From an uncultured Clostridia bacterium (GTDB lineage Bacteria > Bacillota > Clostridia > Lachnospirales > Anaerotignaceae), in the NCBI GenBank assembly GCA_944384265.1, contig CALWSR010000027.1:1-42856 (forward strand): a stretch of 42,856 nucleotides of DNA, in the 5' to 3' direction. The position numbers were made by a program, and so were the translations under genes. Each line of letters opens with the position of its first letter. Position 1 is the stretch's first letter. Positions 1 through 8,695 of the stretch are shown here, piece after piece. Below the pieces are notes generated by a model. It was given only the letters and a program-made list of their open reading frames with translations. It was not told where the DNA came from and did no database searches.

Positions 1-93
1 TTTGGAGAATATGACAATAAAACCATTGAAGCAGCACAGGAAACAGGATACTATACCATCCAATGGGATGTGGATAGACATGATAGAATGTAA
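1..93 (+). pseudogene. Polysaccharide deacetylase, 5' part interrupted by element
   Basis: Frame 1 is open from the window start to a TAA at 91-93. The last residues, FGEYDNKTIEAAQETGYYTI followed by QWDVD, are typical of a NodB-type polysaccharide deacetylase just before the conserved WDVDSLDW stretch. After QWDVD the frame runs into unrelated sequence (RHDRM, stop). The missing continuation is found in frame at 8444-8695, so this is the upstream piece of one gene split by an inserted element. The N-terminal part lies outside the window. The truncated product lacks the C-terminal half of the fold and is probably inactive. Confidence 0.8.
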
Positions 94-97
94 AACC
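72..97. other. attL junction of the integrative element
   Basis: Core GGATAG at 72-77 is followed by the inner arm ATGATAGAATGTAAAACC at 80-97. The left flank is host deacetylase coding sequence. The arm matches the reverse complement of the arm at the other end at 17 of 18 positions. Confidence 0.8.
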
Positions 98-226
98 TAC
101 ATATTACAATGTTTTGGGAGGGAGCAGCATTGGAAAAAATGATTCATATTCATCCAAATGAAAATACACAGTACCAGCTACAATATATATTGCGTCAAAT
201 ACAATCCATACAGGAGGAATGCCAGT

Positions 227-1606
227 ATGACAGCCATCTATGTTCGCCAATCTGTAAACAAAAAGGACAGCATATCCATAGAAAGTCAAATTGAAAAATG
301 TCTTAGAGAAACACAGGGAGAATATAAGATTTATCAAGATAAAGGTTTTTCTGCAAAAACAATCAATCGTCCCGGATTTTTAAAAATGATGGAGGATGTT
401 GAACAAAAAAAGATAGATAAAATTGTGGTATATCGTTTGGACCGTTTTAGCCGTTCCATTACAGATTTTAGCAAAATATGGGATATACTCAGTCAATACC
501 ATGTAGATTTTATTTCTGTCAATGAAAAATTTGATACTGCTTCTCCTATGGGGCGGGCTATGCTGCACATCATTATGATATTTGCACAGCTGGAAAGAGA
601 AACCATTGCAGAACGGGTCAAAGATAATTATTATATGAGGGCAAAAAACGGTGCTTGGGCAGGAGGACCTGCACCTTTTGGTTTTTCCATTGAAAAGAAA
701 ATGATGTCAAACAAAAAAGTATCTTGCTTGGTGCCAAATCAATATATTTTTTTGATAGAAAAAATATTTCAGATTTATGCACAAAAGGATGCCAGCTTAG
801 GCAGTGTAGCAAAAGAAATCAATAAAATTTCCAATCAAAGAAAATGGGATACTGTATCAATTTCACGGATTTTGCATAATCCTGTTTATGTCAAATGCGA
901 CAATGCCATATATGAATATTACTGCGGCAAGCACTATATTATGTCACAGCCAAAGGAAGCATTTACGGGAGTGCAGGGAGGCATGATAATCGGGAAATAT
1001 ACTGAAAATGAAAAATATTTTTTATTATCTTCTCATAAAGGGATTCTATCTTCTAAATTATTTTTACAATGTCAACATAAATTGGAAAAAAATAATCAAA
1101 TTAAAAATACAGGCAAGGGAAAATATACCTTTTTATCCGGATTTTTAAAATGCGGTATTTGTGGATATAGTTTAAAGGTAGTATGTTCTAAGGGAAAACG
1201 ATATTTTGTTTGCAGCGGCCGTACAAATTACTATATTCAACATAAAACAGATTATGTTTGTTTAGATGCCATTGAAAAGGCATTTGAGGAAGAAACAGAA
1301 AAATTATTTTCATCCATAGAAAATGACTTTATAAAAAATAATACAGAAATCATAAAAATTGAAAAAAAAATTCATCATCTTATTGAGGCTTTAGCAGAAG
1401 GAAATGCTGTTTCAAAAAAATATATTTATGATGAAATTGAAGCATTAGAGCAGAAAAAAAATTTGATTCAAAAACATACAAATGAGGCTACTACCAAATA
1501 TCATTTTTCTGATATGAATGACAATCAAAAAAAGAAAATGACAAAACAGCTCCTGGAAAAAATATTTGTCTTTTCTGACAAGGCAGAATTTTATTGGAAA
1601 ATATAA
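227..1606 (+). CDS. Large serine recombinase (site-specific integrase)
   Basis: 459-residue member of the large serine recombinase family, which integrates and excises elements by cutting four strands through a covalent serine intermediate. The start is set at ATG 227 (MTAIYVRQS) because AGGAGG lies at 212-217; the longer open frame from 158 has no such site. Ser9 in YVRQS is the likely nucleophile. The resolvase domain continues through YRLDRFSRS, and AQLERETIAERV marks the end of the catalytic domain and long helix. Cysteines at about residues 308, 311, 329 and 344 form the recombinase zinc ribbon, followed by a Lys/Glu-rich coiled coil. It lies about 150 bp inside attL, the usual position, and is the only recombination gene in the element. 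Confidence 0.93.
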   Translation: MTAIYVRQSVNKKDSISIESQIEKCLRETQGEYKIYQDKGFSAKTINRPGFLKMMEDVEQKKIDKIVVYRLDRFSRSITDFSKIWDILSQYHVDFISVNEKFDTASPMGRAMLHIIMIFAQLERETIAERVKDNYYMRAKNGAWAGGPAPFGFSIEKKMMSNKKVSCLVPNQYIFLIEKIFQIYAQKDASLGSVAKEINKISNQRKWDTVSISRILHNPVYVKCDNAIYEYYCGKHYIMSQPKEAFTGVQGGMIIGKYTENEKYFLLSSHKGILSSKLFLQCQHKLEKNNQIKNTGKGKYTFLSGFLKCGICGYSLKVVCSKGKRYFVCSGRTNYYIQHKTDYVCLDAIEKAFEEETEKLFSSIENDFIKNNTEIIKIEKKIHHLIEALAEGNAVSKKYIYDEIEALEQKKNLIQKHTNEATTKYHFSDMNDNQKKKMTKQLLEKIFVFSDKAEFYWKI

Positions 1607-1639
1607 AAGGTGTGAATCACACCTTTTATATTTTAATTT
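1605..1639 (+). terminator. Terminator after recombinase
   Basis: AAAAGGTGTG (1605-1614), loop AAT, CACACCTTTT (1618-1627), followed by an AT-rich tail with several T runs. The perfect 10-bp stem overlaps the recombinase stop codon. Confidence 0.7.
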
Positions 1640-1852
1640 TATTTACATAATATTATTATTGGAAACTTTTAAAATAAAATGCTGCATTTTATAAAAAACA
1701 CTGCTTTCTACCATTAAAAATGTTATACTGCTATTATGAAGATATCAAAATGATTTTCTATTTTCGTTTATTACAATATAGGAAGTAAGCAAAATATGAA
1801 AAATAAAATAGATTTTTATTCTATATAAAAAAGAAAAGGGGATTTTTATATT

Positions 1853-2632
1853 ATGGATAAAATACAAAAAACTGCAATACTGATGATTAGCTTTGGTACC
1901 AGCTATCAAAATGCCATTGAAAAAAATATTGGTATCATTGAAAAACAAATTCAGAGCTATTTTAACAACAGTACTGTTTTTAGAGCATTTACAAGTCATA
2001 TGATTTTAAATCAGCTCAAAAAAAAATCCATTCAAATTGATACCATACCGCAAGCATTGGAAAAAATCATATCACAAGGGTATACTACCGTAGTTTGTCA
2101 GCCTACATATATTATGCATGGCAAAGAATATCAAAAAATGCTGACACAAATACAGCCTTATGAACAAAAAATCAATGTACGATATGCCAATCCATTGCTT
2201 TATGACACATATGACTATCAAAATGTTGTAGAAGGTATTATGGCACAAAATGATTTTGTCACAAGACAAGATGCTCTTGTATTAGTAGGTCATGGCTCTC
2301 AACAAAATATAAATTCACCTTATACCATGTTAGAGCATTGTTTTGCCACACGGGGCTATCCTTTTGTATTAGTAGGAATCATAGAGGATTATGATAGTAT
2401 GGATAGGATTTTGAAAAAGCTGGAAAGAATAGCTCCTAATACCGTTTATATTGCTCCTTTTATGATTGTAATTGGTGCTCATGCCCATCGAGATATTTTT
2501 GGAGAGCATAAAAATACATGGAAAAGCTGTATAGAGCATAAGGGATACTGTGTAAAGCCTATTTTAAAGGGATTGGGAGAGTATCCTGCTATTTGCAGCA
2601 TATTTATCAAGCATATTCAAAATGTTTTATAA
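1853..2632 (+). CDS. cbiK: CbiK-type sirohydrochlorin cobaltochelatase
   Basis: 259-residue class II chelatase of the CbiK family, which inserts cobalt (in some relatives nickel or iron) into sirohydrochlorin during early anaerobic cobalamin synthesis. The N-terminal MISFGTSY motif, His147 in VGHGS and His210/His212 in GAHAHRDIFG match the metal-binding and catalytic histidines of the family. There is no signal peptide, so it is cytoplasmic. RBS AAGGGG precedes the ATG by about 10 nt. No other cobalamin gene is in the window, so here it travels with an ABC importer of the nickel/peptide class as cargo. It may feed a host corrin pathway or handle metal or tetrapyrrole brought in by the importer; the metal is not determined by sequence. 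Confidence 0.85.
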   Translation: MDKIQKTAILMISFGTSYQNAIEKNIGIIEKQIQSYFNNSTVFRAFTSHMILNQLKKKSIQIDTIPQALEKIISQGYTTVVCQPTYIMHGKEYQKMLTQIQPYEQKINVRYANPLLYDTYDYQNVVEGIMAQNDFVTRQDALVLVGHGSQQNINSPYTMLEHCFATRGYPFVLVGIIEDYDSMDRILKKLERIAPNTVYIAPFMIVIGAHAHRDIFGEHKNTWKSCIEHKGYCVKPILKGLGEYPAICSIFIKHIQNVL

Positions 2633-2653
2633 TCCAATAAAAAGTTTCTAAAA

Positions 2654-2701
2654 GTACATTATAATATTGTATTTTGACAGATAAATACTGTATAATAGTA
2701 C
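2654..2701. promoter_or_regulatory. Nested dyad at the importer operon promoter
   Basis: Outer arms GTACATTATA (2654-2663) and TATAATAGTAC (2691-2701) are near-perfect inverted repeats. Inner arms GTATTT (2669-2674) and AAATAC (2683-2688) share almost the same centre. A TATAAT (2691-2696) lies in the right arm and TTGACA (2674-2679) in the middle, but they are only 11 bp apart and cannot be one ordinary promoter. This could be a metal-responsive operator overlapping a promoter; which regulator binds is unknown. Confidence 0.4.
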
Positions 2702-2734
2702 CAATCTTTATAGAATGAAGCGAGGTAGGGTTTT

Positions 2735-4327
2735 ATGAAAAAAAGAATTCTCTGTATTTTTTTTATGCTGCTGTTATGTACAGGCTGCGGTGTTTCAAAT
2801 GAAGAAATGAATACAGAAAGCCAAAAATCAGCTGTTGTAGTGACGATGCCCATTACATCAGAACCGGAAGCCGGTTTTAATCCTATATTTGGCTGGGGGG
2901 CAGGAGAACATACTCACGAACCGCTGATACAAAGCACATTGCTGACCACCACAAACGATTTAGAAATCGGATATGACTTGGCAACAAATTATACAGTTTC
3001 AGAGGATGGTATGACATGGAGCGTTACCATTCGGGAAGATGCTTTTTTTACAGACGGAGAAAGGGTAACAGCAGAGGATGTGGCATTTACATACAATACC
3101 TGCAAAGAAAACAGCTCTGTAAACGATTTTACAATGCTGGATTATGCACAAGCAGAGAATGATACCACTGTTACATTTCATATGACAAGACCCTTTTCTG
3201 TATGGCCATATACTATGGCATTGGTAGGCATTGTACCAGAACACGCTTATACCTCTGCTTATGGAGAAATGCCTATTGGTTCCGGACGATATATGCTAAA
3301 ACAATGGGATAAGGGACAGCAGGTAATATTAGAAGCCAATCCAAATTATTATGGAGCAAAGCCAAAAATGGAGCAAGTAACCATATTATTTATGGAGGAG
3401 GAAACCTCCCTTGCGGCTGCTCAGGCAGAACAGGCAGATGTTTCCTACACATCTGCCACCTATGCAGATGTAGAATTATCACAATATCATTTACTTTCTG
3501 TACCATCATTGGACAACAGAGGCATCAATCTGCCTGCACAGCTTCCTGAAACAAAAGAAAACAGCATAGTATATGGCAATGCTGTGACAGGAGACATTGC
3601 GATACGCAGAGCCATTAACATTGGCATTGACAGAGAAGCCATAATTAAAAATGTACTCAATGGATATGGCTCCCCAGCATATAGCATTTGTGACAATATG
3701 CCATGGTATCAAAATGCTTCGCAAGTAGAATATGATTTGGAACAGGCAAAAACAATATTGGAGCAAGCAGGCTGGATAGAAGCAGAGGATGGCATACGCT
3801 ATAAGGATGGTATAAAAGCTTCCTTTTCCATATTATATCCTCCTTCTGATACCATACGCCAAGGTATAGCAGAGGCATTTGCAAAGGAAATGGAGAAATT
3901 GGCAATAGAGGCAGTGCCTGAGTGCGTCAGCTGGGACATAGCATATGATATGGCTCAGTCACAGCCTATGCTTTGGGGATGGGGGGCGCATACGCCAATG
4001 GAATTATACAACATCTATCATAGTCAATATGATACGCAAAAGGCCAGATATTCTCCTTACTATAACAAAACAGTAGATACTTATATGGAAGAAGCACTCA
4101 AAAGCACAGACATCAACCAGTCTTATGAGCTTTGGAAAAAAGCACAGTGGGATGGTACAACAGGTATCACACAGCAGGGAGATATTCCCTGGATTTGGAT
4201 TTGTAATGTAGACCATTTATATTTTGTAAAAGAAGGTCTTTCGATTCCGCAACAAAAAATACATCCCCACGGACATGGCTGGTCTATATTAAACAATGTA
4301 GATTTATGGGAATGGTCCGACACATAA
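2735..4327 (+). CDS. ABC transporter substrate-binding lipoprotein, NikA/OppA type
   Basis: 530-residue extracellular solute-binding protein of family 5 (nickel/dipeptide/oligopeptide class). The N-terminus has a lipobox with Cys after a hydrophobic stretch (LLLCTGC), so it should be a lipoprotein anchored outside the membrane. Family features include WSVTIREDAFFTDGERVTAEDV and the internal pattern for paired lobes. The C-terminus has HPHGHGW, a His-rich spot that could bear on metal or chelate binding. It opens an operon with two permeases and two ATPases. Co-location with CbiK favours nickel, cobalt or a metal-chelate as substrate over peptides, but this is inference from context. Confidence 0.8.
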   Translation: MKKRILCIFFMLLLCTGCGVSNEEMNTESQKSAVVVTMPITSEPEAGFNPIFGWGAGEHTHEPLIQSTLLTTTNDLEIGYDLATNYTVSEDGMTWSVTIREDAFFTDGERVTAEDVAFTYNTCKENSSVNDFTMLDYAQAENDTTVTFHMTRPFSVWPYTMALVGIVPEHAYTSAYGEMPIGSGRYMLKQWDKGQQVILEANPNYYGAKPKMEQVTILFMEEETSLAAAQAEQADVSYTSATYADVELSQYHLLSVPSLDNRGINLPAQLPETKENSIVYGNAVTGDIAIRRAINIGIDREAIIKNVLNGYGSPAYSICDNMPWYQNASQVEYDLEQAKTILEQAGWIEAEDGIRYKDGIKASFSILYPPSDTIRQGIAEAFAKEMEKLAIEAVPECVSWDIAYDMAQSQPMLWGWGAHTPMELYNIYHSQYDTQKARYSPYYNKTVDTYMEEALKSTDINQSYELWKKAQWDGTTGITQQGDIPWIWICNVDHLYFVKEGLSIPQQKIHPHGHGWSILNNVDLWEWSDT

Positions 4328-4351
4328 AACAGGCAGAAAAGGAGATTTTTT

Positions 4352-5338
4352 GTGGCAGGTTATATTTTAAAAAATAGTATTCGTATGTTTTTGTTAATCA
4401 TTGCTGTGAGCATTGCTGCTTTTTTACTTATGACATATTCCCCCATTGACCCTTTGCAGACCAATGTTGGACAAACTGCTTTGGGCATTATGAGCCAAGA
4501 GCAAATTGAAAAATTGGAAACTTATTGGGGCAGTACATTGCCGCCTCTTACAAGATATATACAATGGGCAAAGGACTTTTTTTCCGGAGATATGGGGATT
4601 TCGCTGCTTTATCGACAGCCTGTATCGGATATCATATCCCAAAGGCTTTCCAATTCTATTTGGATATTATCTGCAGCATGGATATTATCCGGTGTATTTG
4701 GTATCATACTGGGTATGCTTGCAGGTATAAAGGAAGGCACATTATTAGACCATATCATTAAAAGTACTGCAATATTATTTTCCAGCACGCCTATTTTCTG
4801 GTTTGCATTGCTTATGCTGATGCTGTTTTCTGTTTGGTTAAAATGGTTTCCCATTGGTTTGAGTGTACCCATTGGCGTTACCGCAGAAAATGTCACCATA
4901 ACTGACAGAATTTACCATGGTATATTGCCATCCTTTGTATTGAGCATTGCTGCAATGCCTAATATTATATTGCATACAAGAGAGAAAATGATTACAGTAT
5001 TAGAAAGTGATTATGTTCTGTTTGCAAAAGCAATGGGGAAAAGTAATCAACAAATTTTTATACAGCATGGTATGAGAAATGTACTTTTGCCGGCAATTAC
5101 ATTACAATGTGCTTCTATCAGTGAAATTTTTGGAGGCTCTATATTGGCAGAGCAAGTATTTTCTTATCCCGGATTGGGACAAATGGCTGTTACAGCAGGC
5201 TTGGGGGGAGATATGCCTTTATTGATGGCCATTGTTGTCATCACCGCTTGTTTTGTATGTGCAGGCAATTTGCTGGCAGATGTATTGCACCATATCATCG
5301 ACCCTCGCATGAGATTTGGAAAAGGAAATAAAATATGA
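4352..5338 (+). CDS. ABC transporter permease, NikB/OppB type
   Basis: 328-residue inner-membrane permease of the binding-protein-dependent family. The start is GTG at 4352, preceded by AAAAGGAG. It has a first membrane helix near residues 10-30, a long external segment, then several helices. The EAA-like loop is seen in the region around YVLFAKAMGKSNQQIFIQHG, which contacts the ATPases. The C-terminal YPGLGQMAV and IDPRMRFG are typical of NikB/DppB. It ends in a 4-bp ATGA overlap with the second permease, which points to translational coupling. Confidence 0.85.
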   Translation: MAGYILKNSIRMFLLIIAVSIAAFLLMTYSPIDPLQTNVGQTALGIMSQEQIEKLETYWGSTLPPLTRYIQWAKDFFSGDMGISLLYRQPVSDIISQRLSNSIWILSAAWILSGVFGIILGMLAGIKEGTLLDHIIKSTAILFSSTPIFWFALLMLMLFSVWLKWFPIGLSVPIGVTAENVTITDRIYHGILPSFVLSIAAMPNIILHTREKMITVLESDYVLFAKAMGKSNQQIFIQHGMRNVLLPAITLQCASISEIFGGSILAEQVFSYPGLGQMAVTAGLGGDMPLLMAIVVITACFVCAGNLLADVLHHIIDPRMRFGKGNKI

Positions 5339-6120
5339 AAAAAAGAATGTTATATATTGTACTTTTTTTAATACTGATTATGATAATTGGATATTTTTGT
5401 AACGAAGGTGCTGTTGATACAGATTTCGCCCATAAAAATATAGGACCTTCCTTTTATTATCCCTTTGGAACAGATTGGATGGGCAGAAATCTTTTTTTCA
5501 GAACATTAAGAGGACTTTCTATCAGTCTTTTCATTGGCATCATTGCTTCCTCCATCAGTGCCTTTATAGCACTTTTTATTGGTATGACAGCAGTATTTGG
5601 CGGAAAAAAAGCCGATGCCATTGTTACATGGATGATTGATTTTATGATGGGATTGCCGCATCTTTTATTGCTCATTGTTCTTTCTATGGCAGTGGGCAGG
5701 GAACTGAAGGGAGTCATATTAAGCATTGCATTAACCCATTGGACCTCCTTTGCCCGGTTGATACGAAGTGAACTTTTTCAATTAAAAGAAAAAAATTATA
5801 TCAAAATTGCAGAAAAATTGGGAAAAGGAAAGGTATATATTTTCCAAAAGCATATGCTTGTACATTTATTGCCTCAGTTTATAGTAGGATGGGTACTGCT
5901 TTTCCCCCATGCCATACTACATGAATCCAGCATGACATTTCTTGGATTTGGACTAAGCAGCGAGCAGCCTGCCATTGGTATATTGCTTTCAGAAAGTATG
6001 CAGTATTTGGTGACAGGAAGATGGTGGCCGGCAGTGTTTCCGGGACTTTTTTTGGTGATTATTGTTTTGCTGCTGTACTGCTTGGGAAAGGATTTACAAA
6101 AATATATTTCACAAAAATAG
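5335..6120 (+). CDS. ABC transporter permease, NikC/OppC type
   Basis: 261-residue second permease of the same importer. GTDWMGRNLFFR near residues 45-56 is the hallmark of the DppC/NikC group, followed by a membrane domain with the EAA-like segment YIKIAEKLGKGK and the downstream HESSMTFLGFGLS typical of these proteins. It starts inside the stop codon of the first permease and is followed after 12 bp by the first ATPase, so it belongs to one transcription unit. It pairs with the first permease to form the channel. Confidence 0.85.
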   Translation: MKKRMLYIVLFLILIMIIGYFCNEGAVDTDFAHKNIGPSFYYPFGTDWMGRNLFFRTLRGLSISLFIGIIASSISAFIALFIGMTAVFGGKKADAIVTWMIDFMMGLPHLLLLIVLSMAVGRELKGVILSIALTHWTSFARLIRSELFQLKEKNYIKIAEKLGKGKVYIFQKHMLVHLLPQFIVGWVLLFPHAILHESSMTFLGFGLSSEQPAIGILLSESMQYLVTGRWWPAVFPGLFLVIIVLLLYCLGKDLQKYISQK

Positions 6121-6132
6121 GATGAATGTATA

Positions 6133-7029
6133 ATGATATTAGATATGAAACAAATTACCATTTCTGTAAATAACACAATATTAGTAGAAGATTTCTTTTT
6201 ACAAATTGCCTCTGGAGAATTGGTGGCATTGGTGGGAGCCAGTGGCTCTGGAAAAAGTATATTGGCACATAGTATCATGGGGATTGCACCAAAAAATGTA
6301 GTTTGTCAAGGAGAGATACGATATCAAGGAGAGCCTCTTACAAAAGAGAAAAAAAGGGATGTATTAGGAAAAGAAATTGTATTGGTTCCTCAAAACATAT
6401 CTTATTTAGACCCTTTGATGAAAGTGGGGCGTCAAGTAGCAAAGGGAAAAAAGGACAAAATATCCATGGAAAAGGTAACAAAGCTTTTTCAAAAATATAA
6501 TATGCATTCCTCTGTAATGCAGCGTTATCCTCATATGCTTTCCGGAGGAATGGCAAGACGTGTGTTTATTGCCTCAGCATTGATGGAGCAGCCAAGGCTT
6601 GTTATTGCTGATGAGCCTACTCCCGGGCTGCATAAAGAAATGGCACAAATGGTTGTCAGTCATTTTAGAGAAATGGCACAAATGGGGGCAGGTGTATTGA
6701 TGATTACACATGATTTGGAGCTTGCTATGGATTGTGCGGATAAAATCATTGTATTGTATGGTGGAAAAATTATGGAACAAACAAATGCCAAAAGCTTTCA
6801 ATCAGAAAATACATTGTATCACCCATATACCAAGGCATTATGGAAAGCAATGCCCCAAAATGGTTTTCATACTACATCAGTAACACATCCCTCTAAAACA
6901 GGCTGTCCATTTTTGAAAGGGTGTACAAAATCAAAAAAAGAATGTATGAAAAATATAATTCCATATTTTCAAAAAGAAAATAGTATTATAAGATGTATTG
7001 ATGCAGGGGGAAAAGAAATATGCTTTTAG
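6133..7029 (+). CDS. ABC transporter ATPase, NikD/OppD type
   Basis: 298-residue ATP-binding subunit. Walker A is GASGSGKS, the signature LSGGMARRV, and Walker B is LVIADEP, with a switch His in MITHD. In place of the usual TTALD after Walker B it has TPGLH. The C-terminal extension carries cysteines in the pattern CPFLKGC...C found in oligopeptide/nickel-class ATPases. It overlaps the next ATPase gene by 10 bp. It should energise import together with the partner ATPase below. Confidence 0.87.
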   Translation: MILDMKQITISVNNTILVEDFFLQIASGELVALVGASGSGKSILAHSIMGIAPKNVVCQGEIRYQGEPLTKEKKRDVLGKEIVLVPQNISYLDPLMKVGRQVAKGKKDKISMEKVTKLFQKYNMHSSVMQRYPHMLSGGMARRVFIASALMEQPRLVIADEPTPGLHKEMAQMVVSHFREMAQMGAGVLMITHDLELAMDCADKIIVLYGGKIMEQTNAKSFQSENTLYHPYTKALWKAMPQNGFHTTSVTHPSKTGCPFLKGCTKSKKECMKNIIPYFQKENSIIRCIDAGGKEICF

Positions 7030-7631
7030 AGATGAGGGACGTCTTTTTTCGTTATCATAAAAAAGCTCCTTGGATATTAAAAAATATGTCCTTTTCTATT
7101 TCTAATACAGAAAGAATCGGTATCATAGCACCAAGCGGATTTGGAAAAACAACACTTTGCAAATTATTAGCAGGATATGAAACACCTGTAAAAGGGAAAA
7201 TATTGCTAGATGGAAAACCATTGCCCAAAAAAGGGTATTGTCCTGTGCAAATGATATGGCAGCATCCAGAAATGGCTGTCAATACAAAATTGCCTATGAA
7301 AAAGGTATTGGAAGAAGGCGGAGAAATTACAGAGGAAATGATGAAAAAATTGGGGATACAAAAGCAATGGCTTTCTCGTTTTTCGCCCACACTTTCTGGA
7401 GGGGAGCTGCAGAGGTTTTGTATTGCAAGAGCATTGGGAGGAAATCCTGACTTTTTATTGGCGGATGAAATCAGCACAATGTTGGACTTATTGACACAAA
7501 GTCAAATATGGCATTTTTTGTTAGAAGAAGTAGAAAAAAGAAAAATAGGTCTGTTGGTAGTAAGTCATGACATAAGACTATTACAACAGGTTACAACAAA
7601 ACAAATTTATTTACAGAATAATATATCTTAA
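7020..7631 (+). CDS. ABC transporter ATPase, NikE/OppF type
   Basis: 203-residue second ATPase. Walker A is APSGFGKTT, the signature LSGGELQRF, Walker B FLLADE and switch His in VVSHD. It lacks the C-terminal oligopeptide-class extension, so it is shorter than NikE or OppF (about 260 or more residues) but keeps all catalytic motifs. It ends the five-gene importer operon. The 10-bp overlap with the preceding ATPase supports co-expression. Confidence 0.86.
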   Translation: MLLEMRDVFFRYHKKAPWILKNMSFSISNTERIGIIAPSGFGKTTLCKLLAGYETPVKGKILLDGKPLPKKGYCPVQMIWQHPEMAVNTKLPMKKVLEEGGEITEEMMKKLGIQKQWLSRFSPTLSGGELQRFCIARALGGNPDFLLADEISTMLDLLTQSQIWHFLLEEVEKRKIGLLVVSHDIRLLQQVTTKQIYLQNNIS

Positions 7632-7779
7632 TCTATATTATATTTTCAATATGTATCAAAATATATTATACTATTGTGTTTTTTCTGTATATATTTTTTT
7701 TTCTTGCTTTTCCTGCAAAAATATGATATATTTTTTCTGTATTTTATTGATTATTTTAAAGGAACAGAAAGGGGCTACT

Positions 7780-8310
7780 ATGAAAAGAGAAAGTTTTACA
7801 GACACATTAAAACAACCTAAGGTTTTAGCTGGTGCAGCAATGCTCATTGCAGTCAATGTGGTATTATATTATTTTAATATTATGATTGGTGACACACTAA
7901 GAATCGGTGTTTCTTTTTTACCCATTGCCGTCTGTGGTATGTTGTATGGTCCTGTTATAGGGGGGATTGCAGGTGCCCTTGGGGATGTAATTGGATTTAT
8001 TGTAAAACCAATGGGATACTATTTTCCTGGATTTACAATCAGTGCTTTTTTGGTAGGTTTTTTATTTGGAATATTATTGCATAACAAAGTCATTACATTG
8101 GCAAGGGTGGCAGGCTCTGTGCTGTTGTATACCATATTGATTAGTTTGATTTTATCACCAATATGGCTTAATATTATGTATGGCTCTTCCTTATTTGCCA
8201 TTCCTCGTATCTATAAAGCAATTTTACAGTATCCTATCAATGTAGTGATGGTATATACTGTGACAAAATGTATTTCCAGATATCATTTTATTATAAATTT
8301 GCGTTATTGA
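7780..8310 (+). CDS. folT: Folate-type ECF transporter S component (FolT-like)
   Basis: 176-residue integral membrane protein resembling the folate-family substrate-capture (S) subunit of energy-coupling-factor transporters. GMLYGPVIGGIAGALGDVIG and the following YFPGFTISAFLVGFLFG are characteristic. The start is the ATG at 7780, after GAAAGGGG (7767-7774), not the upstream in-frame ATG at 7651, which lies in a T-rich segment with no ribosome site. S components need the EcfA/A'/T module, which is not in the window and would have to come from the host chromosome. No tetrahydrofolate riboswitch was seen in the leader. The vitamin specificity is inferred from similarity alone. Confidence 0.75.
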   Translation: MKRESFTDTLKQPKVLAGAAMLIAVNVVLYYFNIMIGDTLRIGVSFLPIAVCGMLYGPVIGGIAGALGDVIGFIVKPMGYYFPGFTISAFLVGFLFGILLHNKVITLARVAGSVLLYTILISLILSPIWLNIMYGSSLFAIPRIYKAILQYPINVVMVYTVTKCISRYHFIINLRY

Positions 8311-8420
8311 AAAATTGCTTGAAACCATAGATTTGCATTATAAATTTTTGAAAATCAAAGCAACACTATGAAATATGTGTTGGATTATAAAATAACCGGA
8401 TAAAAATAGTATAATCATAG

Positions 8421-8448
8421 GGTTTTACATTATATCATACAGGGATAG
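8421..8448. other. attR junction of the integrative element
   Basis: The inner arm GGTTTTACATTATATCAT (8421-8438) is the inverted partner of the arm at 80-97. It is followed by the core GGATAG (8443-8448) and then by in-frame deacetylase sequence. Confidence 0.8.
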
Positions 8449-8695
8449 TCTGGACTGGAAAGAATTAGGATTGGAACATGAAATCAATCAAGTATTAAAT
8501 CATAAACATTTGGGAAACGGCTCCATTATATTATTTCACAATGATGCAAAATATACACCTCAGGCTTTGGACACCATCATAAAGGGACTGAAAGAAAAAG
8601 GGTTTGAAATTGTTCCCATTTCCGAATTGATTATACGAGAGAATTATGAAATGGACCATGAAGGCAGACAAAAAATCAAATCTTCTGAAAGCTAA
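8444..8695 (+). pseudogene. Polysaccharide deacetylase, 3' part interrupted by element
   Basis: From 8444 the frame reads DSLDWKELGLEHE and continues through NGSIILFHNDAKYTP, GFEIVPISELI and DHEGRQ to a TAA, all typical of the C-terminal half of a PdaB/NodB-type peptidoglycan or polysaccharide deacetylase. It continues the 1-93 fragment exactly after QWDVD. A start at TTG 8471 is possible on paper but has no ribosome site, and the piece lacks the catalytic N-terminal half. A host terminator follows at 8818-8859. The gene would be restored on precise excision. Confidence 0.85.

Larger units (their letters stand above)
72..8442 (+). mobile_element. Serine-recombinase integrative element, about 8.4 kb
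   Basis: The host deacetylase gene is interrupted exactly here. GGATAG occurs at both junctions (72-77 and 8443-8448), and removing one copy with everything between restores the reading frame as QWDVD-SLDWKELGLEHE. Just inside the junctions lie inverted arms: ATGATAGAATGTAAAACC at 80-97, and its reverse complement with one mismatch at 8421-8438. Joined as a circle they make a dyad with a 12-bp spacer whose central dinucleotide is GA, as expected for an attP of a large serine recombinase. The recombinase sits at the left end, reading inward. Cargo is a CbiK-type chelatase, a NikABCDE-like importer and a FolT-like S component. No relaxase, conjugation, replication or phage genes are present, so it would need help to move between cells. 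Confidence 0.85.

Noticed and set aside
2674..2696. TTGACA and TATAAT as one sigma-A promoter
   Set aside because: The spacer is 11 bp, too short; treated as part of a dyad instead.
7632..7779. Tetrahydrofolate riboswitch before the FolT-like gene
   Set aside because: The leader is T-rich and shows none of the conserved helices.
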